This document shows positions 59,087 to 64,000 of a stretch of 64,000 nt of DNA, in pieces. Numbering within the stretch: the stretch's first letter is position 1; each line of letters begins with the position of its first letter. The stretch is from Salinimonas chungwhensis DSM 16280 (GTDB lineage Bacteria > Pseudomonadota > Gammaproteobacteria > Enterobacterales > Alteromonadaceae), in contig NZ_KB899377.1 of NCBI RefSeq assembly GCF_000378185.1, positions 372,001 to 436,000 of the forward strand. The letters run 5' to 3'. The position numbers and the translations under genes were made by a program. The notes beneath the pieces are model-generated. The model saw only the letters and a list, made by a program, of their open reading frames with translations. It was not told the origin of the DNA and made no database searches.

Positions 59087-59098
59087 TAGGAAAACAGC

Positions 59099-59626
59099 GT
59101 GTATAGTATTCTTGCCCTGATTAGTTGCGTAATGGCGTCGGCTGCGGTTTACCTGAGCTGGCGTCAGCGCACCACGATTGCCTGGGTGAGCGCGTTACCG
59201 TTACTCGGGCTGAGCGCCTTTGCGTTCAGCCGTGCCGGTGGCTGGGAGCAGGCCGTTTTTCTGGCATTGTTTCTACCCGGTATCATAGTCTGGGCGGGAA
59301 TTTTTGCTGAACGCTCCTTCAAGCCCTTCGACAGGAAAAAACCGGTTTTACGGGCTTTGGACATTTCCTGGCATAAAGCTGCTGGCCATATCACTACCGG
59401 TGCTATTTTGCTGATTGCGCAGCTTGGGCTCAGCTTAATTCTGGCCGTAAGTATTAGCCGCCTGCTGCCTGTTGAAGACGCGGGGCAGCTGGCTATTTGC
59501 GTGGTTCTTCAGCCTTTATTCTGGGCTGGTATGATGTTTCATTTTATGAGCCGAAACAAACATTGGCGCGCTCTGGGTTGGCAGCTTGCGCTTACCGGCG
59601 TGTTTGGCGTGACACTGGTAATCTGA
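59099..59626 (+). CDS. hypothetical multi-helix membrane protein in the siderophore operon
   Basis: 175 residues with about five membrane helices (roughly 3-20, 28-46, 51-68, 96-122, 130-145 and a last one at 155-174). The family is not recognised by name, but small membrane proteins of this kind occur between TonB receptors and PepSY proteins in marine bacteria. It starts GTG, with AGGA eight bases before, 12 bases after the receptor stop, and ends three bases before the next gene. Confidence 0.78.
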   Translation: MYSILALISCVMASAAVYLSWRQRTTIAWVSALPLLGLSAFAFSRAGGWEQAVFLALFLPGIIVWAGIFAERSFKPFDRKKPVLRALDISWHKAAGHITTGAILLIAQLGLSLILAVSISRLLPVEDAGQLAICVVLQPLFWAGMMFHFMSRNKHWRALGWQLALTGVFGVTLVI

Positions 59627-59629
59627 TTA

Positions 59630-61039
59630 ATGAGTATATTTTCACGAAAGCCGGCACTTAACGCGCACCGCTGGGTGGGCGTTTTTATAAGTGCTTTTTT
59701 ATATTTAATCTGCCTGTCTGGTACTGTCGTGGTTTTCAACCAGGAACTGGAAAGGTGGGAGCAACCTCAGATTGAGGAGTTTGAACAGGTAAACCCTCGT
59801 GCAGTAGATAAGGCGCTGACTACATTTGCTGATAAATATCCGCAAGAGACCGAGCATTATTACGTTGTTTTTCCCACCTCGGGTATCCCACGCTTGGTGG
59901 TGGAAAATGATCATACTGCTTTTTTTGCTGATAAATCAGGGAACTTACTGGAAAAAGAGGCGTTTGACTGGTCGCAGATGGTGCTAGATCTGCATTATTA
60001 TCTGCATCTGCCTTCCTCATTTGGAATGATAGCGGTCAGTGCGTTAGGCGCAGTGATCTGCATGCTGGTGATCACTGGCTTCTTTGCTCATAAAAAGTTA
60101 GTCCGGGATGCGTTCAAATGGCGCCGGGGTGGCAGCGGACAGGCCGGCCGTATCGACTTACACAATCGGTTTGGGGTCTGGGCTTCGCCGTTTCACTTGA
60201 TGATAGGCGTAACCGGCACTTATTTTGGCATGGCGGGTCTTATTCTGGCGCTGGTCGCGCAAGTAGATGAAGGTGGCGATCGCCAGGCCGTTATGGATAA
60301 GGTCTTCACGCCTGAGCCGGTATTATCACAACCGACGAACTTTCCGGCGGTGGACACCGCAATCAGCCACTTCAATGAAATGGATACGGGACATAAACCG
60401 ATTTTTCTGACGGTTCATGATGTAGGGACACCGCAACAATTTATAGAGATTTATGCACAGGTCACTGACAAGCTGATCTACTCAGAAAATTACCGTTTTA
60501 ATAGTCAGGGTGAGTTTCTGGATACTGCGCATTATGACGACGGTCACTGGGGAAAACAGCTTATCTACTCCATATATCGGCTGCATTTTGGCGACTTCGC
60601 CGGTCTGCCGGTGAAAGGGCTTTATTTCGTTCTGGGAATAATGCTCACCGCGCTTTGCGTTTCAGGCATGGATATATGGCTGGTAAAACAGACTAACCCG
60701 CCAAGGTTGTCGCGTGTATGGAGTGCAGTTGTCTGGGGGAGTGTCAGTGCGCTATCGTTGAGTGCTTTAGGTGCGTTGTTTTTGCCTGTGGCAACCACAC
60801 TTAGTTTCTGGGCCTTATTGTTACTGGCATGTGGACTCAGTGTGATAATACCCGGCTTGAACAGGCGCTTCTGGTTAAGAACCACTTCAATAAGCCTCAT
60901 ATTGCTACTGACAGGCTATGCTATTGTCCATCAGGCAGCATTTATGTCGGTGGCATCACTGCAGATCAATATAGCACTGTTGCTACTGGCCATCTGGTGC
61001 TGGTGGCGGGCAGGGCATCCATTATACAAAGATGCATAG
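59630..61039 (+). CDS. PepSY-associated membrane protein (PiuB-like)
   Basis: 469 residues. It starts LNAHRWVGVFISAFLYLICLSGTVVVFNQELERWEQP, the typical PepSY-TM opening, with DLHYYLHLP and LHNRFGVWASPFHLMIGVTGTYFG, and has about seven membrane helices, three in a C-terminal bundle. Conserved His residues in HRW, HYYLH and LHNR could bind heme. Family members linked to siderophore receptors are thought to reduce ferric siderophores at the inner membrane; this is inference from family and place. Confidence 0.85.
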   Translation: MSIFSRKPALNAHRWVGVFISAFLYLICLSGTVVVFNQELERWEQPQIEEFEQVNPRAVDKALTTFADKYPQETEHYYVVFPTSGIPRLVVENDHTAFFADKSGNLLEKEAFDWSQMVLDLHYYLHLPSSFGMIAVSALGAVICMLVITGFFAHKKLVRDAFKWRRGGSGQAGRIDLHNRFGVWASPFHLMIGVTGTYFGMAGLILALVAQVDEGGDRQAVMDKVFTPEPVLSQPTNFPAVDTAISHFNEMDTGHKPIFLTVHDVGTPQQFIEIYAQVTDKLIYSENYRFNSQGEFLDTAHYDDGHWGKQLIYSIYRLHFGDFAGLPVKGLYFVLGIMLTALCVSGMDIWLVKQTNPPRLSRVWSAVVWGSVSALSLSALGALFLPVATTLSFWALLLLACGLSVIIPGLNRRFWLRTTSISLILLLTGYAIVHQAAFMSVASLQINIALLLLAIWCWWRAGHPLYKDA

Positions 61040-61044
61040 TGAAT

Positions 61045-61074
61045 AAAAAAGCCGCTGATTAGAGCGGCTTTTTT
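61045..61074. terminator. bidirectional intrinsic terminator
   Basis: AAAAAAGCCGCT-GATTAG-AGCGGCTTTTTT between the convergent siderophore operon and gpsA. Confidence 0.92.
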
Positions 61075-61099
61075 GTTAAAGAATGTTATCTGCTCAGGC

Positions 61100-62107
61100 T
61101 TACAATTCGTTTTTCAAATCTCTGGCTAAAAGCGTCACAGCCGCTTCTTTAGGAGATTTGCCCTGGTAAAGCACAGCATAGATTTGATCGCAGATAGGCA
61201 TCTCAACGCCCATCCTCTGGGCCAGAGTATGGACTTCTTCTGTATTCCTGTAACCTTCCACCACCTGTCCAATCGCTTCCATCGCCGCATTTACTTCCTT
61301 GCCCTGACCCAGGGCGAGACCAAAGCGACGGTTTCGGGACTGATTATCAGTACAGGTAAGGACTAGATCGCCCAGACCAGCCATACCCATAAATGTCTCT
61401 GGTTTGGCACCTAACGTAACCCCTAGCCGGGTAAGTTCTGCTAAGCCACGGGTGATGAGGGCCGTGCGCGCATTAGCACCAAATCCTAACCCGTCAGCAA
61501 GTCCGGCACCTATAGCAATAACATTTTTAACCGCACCACCTAACTGTACACCGATAAAATCGGGATTCTTATACACCCGAAAAGATTTGCTGCAATGAAG
61601 CTTACAGGCAAAGTCATCGATCAGGGACTGACTGGTTGATGACAATGACACGGCGGTAGGCAGGCCGGCTACCATTTCTTTGGCGAAGGTTGGACCTGAG
61701 AGCACGGCTAATGGATATTGATCGCCCAAAATGTCCAGCGCCACTTCTCGTAATAATCTGCCAGTGCCGGGCTCCAGGCCTTTAGTAGCCCAGATAATTC
61801 GGTGATCATCACGTAATAAAGGCTTGATAGCGGTCAGCATCGCTTTGAACGCATGGCTTGGTACCACCACCAGAATGTCCCGACTGGCGTTAACAACCCG
61901 GGCCAGATCGGCATCAGCAATCAGTGCGTCAGGAAAACGTGCGCCAGGTAAATACCGCGCGTTTTCACGGGACGACTGTAAGGCTTCTATATGGGCTTTA
62001 TCGCGGCCCCACAGGTAGGTGGGGTTACCGTTTCGGGCCAGACAAAAAGCAAGGGCGGTGCCGTAAGACCCCGCCCCGAGAACCGTAATAGATTCTAAGT
62101 TTTGCAT
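61100..62107 (-). CDS. gpsA: glycerol-3-phosphate dehydrogenase [NAD(P)+]
   Basis: 335 residues. NAD(P)-binding [46 protein letters not shown], catalytic Lys region [21 protein letters not shown], and [20 protein letters not shown]. It makes sn-glycerol 3-phosphate for phospholipids. Downstream of secB by ten bases, the conserved secB-gpsA order. Confidence 0.97.
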   Translation of the reverse strand: MQNLESITVLGAGSYGTALAFCLARNGNPTYLWGRDKAHIEALQSSRENARYLPGARFPDALIADADLARVVNASRDILVVVPSHAFKAMLTAIKPLLRDDHRIIWATKGLEPGTGRLLREVALDILGDQYPLAVLSGPTFAKEMVAGLPTAVSLSSTSQSLIDDFACKLHCSKSFRVYKNPDFIGVQLGGAVKNVIAIGAGLADGLGFGANARTALITRGLAELTRLGVTLGAKPETFMGMAGLGDLVLTCTDNQSRNRRFGLALGQGKEVNAAMEAIGQVVEGYRNTEEVHTLAQRMGVEMPICDQIYAVLYQGKSPKEAAVTLLARDLKNEL

Positions 62108-62117
62108 AATTGGTGGA

Positions 62118-62624
62118 TTACGCGTCTAACTGCTGCTGACCATCCTGACCCTGCTGTGCACGCTTTTGCATGTATGCAGAAAAGATGGCATCAAAATTAA
62201 CCGGCGCCAGATTCAGTGGCGGGAAGGTACCACGATTTACCAGATTGGAAATGGTCTCACGGGCATACGGGAACAGTACGTTGGGACAAAATGAGCCAAG
62301 GGTATGGGCTTTGTTTGCTTCCGGCATTTCACCGATGGCAAAGATACCCGCTTGTTGTACCTCACATAAAAACGCAGTCTCTTCACCCAATGATGCCGTG
62401 ACCGTTACTGATAATGTTACTTCATAAACATTAGTTTCCAGTTCTGCTGTTTTTGTGTCCAGATCCAGTTTTACCTCAGGTTTCCATTCTTTGGTGAAAA
62501 CGCTTGGTGCATTTGGTGACTCAAAGGAAATATCTTTGGTGTAAATCCGTTGAATGTTAAATTGCGGACCCTGCTGTGCCTGATCTGCGTTAGGTGCGCC
62601 ATTTGTTTGATTTTCTTCTGCCAT
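62118..62624 (-). CDS. secB: protein-export chaperone SecB
   Basis: 168 residues: [43 protein letters not shown], and [32 protein letters not shown]. It holds preproteins unfolded and passes them to SecA. It has a Gln/Asn-rich start and a Q/D tail. AGGAAG lies seven bases before the ATG. In the grxC-secB-gpsA run. Confidence 0.97.
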   Translation of the reverse strand: MAEENQTNGAPNADQAQQGPQFNIQRIYTKDISFESPNAPSVFTKEWKPEVKLDLDTKTAELETNVYEVTLSVTVTASLGEETAFLCEVQQAGIFAIGEMPEANKAHTLGSFCPNVLFPYARETISNLVNRGTFPPLNLAPVNFDAIFSAYMQKRAQQGQDGQQQLDA

Positions 62625-62663
62625 GCTGCTTCCTAGTTATGTTTTAATCTGCATTTTTCGCAT

Positions 62664-62918
62664 TTACGCGAGCAATGCATCAAGTTTGTTCTGGGCTTCC
62701 AGTGCGTACATTTCATCGCACCCACCGACATGATGTTCGCCGATGAATATCTGAGGAACTGTATACCCGCCATTCGCGCGGGTAATCATCTCATCACGGC
62801 GCTCTGGCTGCATATCAATCTCAATTTCCGTATAGCTGACGCCTTTTTGATCTAACAGCGCCTTAGCACGATGACAAAAAGGACAATACCCTTTGGTATA
62901 AATTTCTACCTTACTCAT
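62664..62918 (-). CDS. grxC: glutaredoxin 3
   Basis: 84 residues with the active-site CPFC in TKGYCPFCHRAKALL, the cis-Pro in YTVPQIFIG, and HVGGCDEMYAL. It reduces disulfides with glutathione. ATG 62918 has AGGAC in front; the longer frame from 62963 is unsupported. It starts eight bases after the yibN stop. Confidence 0.96.
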   Translation of the reverse strand: MSKVEIYTKGYCPFCHRAKALLDQKGVSYTEIEIDMQPERRDEMITRANGGYTVPQIFIGEHHVGGCDEMYALEAQNKLDALLA

Positions 62919-62925
62919 AAAAGTC

Positions 62926-63351
62926 CTATTTCGCGAGGGGGAGGCTGGCACTTTGCCAGGCATTCATCCCGCCTTTTAAAATTCTGACGTCACTGAAGCC
63001 TGCTTTTGCCATTGCTGTTCCAATGGTTCGTGCATTATTGCCTACGCCACATACAACAATAATGGGTTTGTCTTTCTGGTTTTCAAGCTTCTTAAAGTCG
63101 CGGTTTTTAACTTCTTCCTGTTTTATCTGTCTGGCGCCCAGAATATGGCCGCTTCTGTATTCTTTGGGGGGCCGGACATCGAGGACGATCGCATCTTTTT
63201 TATTCACCAGCTGGGTAAGCTCGTGGGTACCGACTTCTTTCACCGGGGAGGTAAGCCCACTGATAAAACTGTATACCAGCATGACAACCAGTGCTACCCA
63301 CAGGCCGGCAAGAATAATGTTGTTGCTTGCAAATTCGATGAGCTGATCCAT
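62926..63351 (-). CDS. yibN: membrane-anchored rhodanese-like protein
   Basis: 141 residues: N-terminal membrane helix (about 12-32), then a rhodanese domain with IVLDVRPPKEYRSGHILGA and the active-site Cys in VVCGVGNNARTIG. It is a probable sulfurtransferase facing one side of the inner membrane. yibN-grxC-secB-gpsA is the E. coli order. AAGG lies nine bases before the ATG. Confidence 0.93.
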   Translation of the reverse strand: MDQLIEFASNNIILAGLWVALVVMLVYSFISGLTSPVKEVGTHELTQLVNKKDAIVLDVRPPKEYRSGHILGARQIKQEEVKNRDFKKLENQKDKPIIVVCGVGNNARTIGTAMAKAGFSDVRILKGGMNAWQSASLPLAK

Positions 63352-63561
63352 GACTTCTAACCTTACAGATCACAAAAAAGAGAGCAAAGTATATAGAAAA
63401 TCAGCTGAGAAACCAGCGCTGAGGCGCCTTCTTTGCTCAAAAGTCTGTGTTTCTTCGCATCAGAATAAGGCCATACTCATCAGTCTGCGGCGAGGCTTAA
63501 CTTGCCGGGCTGTAGAAAAACTGGTGAAATGTCTCAAGAATGATGGAATCAGACCTTATGC

Positions 63562-64000
63562 ATGAATAATCAGCAGTATCGAAGCGTATTGACGCTATGG
63601 CGCGTCCTGACGTGTTTTTTCATGTTGGGTGGTGTCAATGTGCTGGCGCAGGAATCGGCAGAAGAAAAGCTGGCAGAATTACAGGCACAGCTAAAGCAAC
63701 GTCAGGAAACACTTAAAGCTAATCAGGCTAACGCCCAGGAATTACAGGCAATTCTGGCAGAGTCAGAACAGCAAATTGGTCGAGCGGCCAAAATCCTCAA
63801 TGATACTCAGCAGGCGCTTATGGCGAATCGTCGACAGCAGGAAGAACTGGAAGCTGAGCAGCAATCCCTTAAAGATGCCATTGTTGAGCAGCAGTCCATG
63901 CTTGCCAGTCAGTTACGTAGCGCCTTTATGGCAGGGCATTATGACTACGCCAAAATGGTTTTTTACCAACAGGAGGCTAAATCATTCGAACGAGTTTTGG
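63562..64000 (+). CDS. envC: murein hydrolase activator EnvC, N-terminal part (runs off window)
   Basis: The frame from ATG 63562 stays open to the window end (146 codons). A signal peptide (WRVLTCFFMLGGVNVLA, cleavage near residue 29) is followed by a long coiled coil rich in Gln/Glu, then LRSAFMAGHYDYAKMVFYQQ, the conserved hinge segment of EnvC/M23-type activators. The degenerate LytM domain lies beyond the window. EnvC recruits and activates amidases at the septum. In E. coli gpmI lies between yibN and envC; it is missing here. Confidence 0.88.
   Translation, partial: MNNQQYRSVLTLWRVLTCFFMLGGVNVLAQESAEEKLAELQAQLKQRQETLKANQANAQELQAILAESEQQIGRAAKILNDTQQALMANRRQQEELEAEQQSLKDAIVEQQSMLASQLRSAFMAGHYDYAKMVFYQQEAKSFERVL

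Noticed and set aside
63350..63565. 71-codon plus-strand frame between yibN and envC
   Set aside because: It starts antisense at the yibN start, overlaps the envC start, has Arg/Lys-rich random-looking text and no ribosome-binding site.

Overview
The window is a chromosomal segment of a marine gammaproteobacterium, most likely an Alteromonadaceae member (Alteromonas/Salinimonas-like). The evidence is the gene content and order: pilMNOPQ-aroK-aroB-damX-dam-rpe-trpS, an argCBFGH-argA operon, an ast arginine-catabolism operon carrying a DUF1338 gene, yibN-grxC-secB-gpsA next to envC, and several families common in this group (DUF2982, DUF2970, TorF-type porin, 7TMR-DISM hybrid kinase). Most of it is housekeeping chromosome. 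I saw no rRNA, tRNA, CRISPR array, insertion sequence or phage gene.

Layout. 1-9.3 kb: the 3' end of a gamma-glutamyltransferase gene, a DyP-type peroxidase with an altered catalytic motif, a class III nucleotide cyclase, hemL, pyrB, a small CxxC membrane ORF coupled to a DUF2982 gene, and a large hybrid sensor kinase. 9.5-12.4 kb: parC and a stand-alone H-NOX gas sensor. 12.4-17 kb: the ast operon (aminotransferase, astA, astD, DUF1338), all on the minus strand. 17.6-32.3 kb: the minus-strand pabA-trpS-rpe / dam / damX-aroB-aroK / pilQPONM cluster. It is interrupted by a plus-strand porin gene with a sigma54/NtrC-like control region, two small membrane-protein genes, and a diguanylate cyclase. 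32.4-39.3 kb: mrcA (PBP1A), maeA, a DUF4382 lipoprotein, a YghU-type GST. 39.4-44.7 kb: an accessory stretch with a frameshifted gene, a DUF2235 hydrolase with an unknown partner, an NhaC antiporter, a serine hydrolase and a small lipoprotein. 44.8-51.7 kb: argA-argH-argG-argF-argB-argC as one minus-strand operon. 51.9-56.9 kb: mgsA, a CpxP/CpxR/CpxA-like envelope-stress module, a PldB-like lipase, trmL. 56.9-61 kb: a Fur-box-associated siderophore receptor with two membrane partners. 61-64 kb: gpsA-secB-grxC-yibN and the start of envC.

The most interesting observation is in front of argC. The roughly 260-nt leader of the arg operon contains a 36-codon ORF with a good ribosome-binding site. 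Five arginine codons, including three in a row, lie close to its stop. It is followed by a 17-position hairpin with a U6 tract immediately before argC. An ARG-box-like operator overlaps the predicted promoter. This is the architecture of leader-peptide transcription attenuation, here apparently for arginine and alongside ArgR-type repression. Other points worth checking are the D-to-Y change in the DyP GXXDG motif, a CpxP-like protein that is a tandem duplication, a sigma54-type promoter inside the dam cluster, a pseudo-receiver in the hybrid kinase, and an 11-bp perfect inverted repeat over the mgsA promoter.
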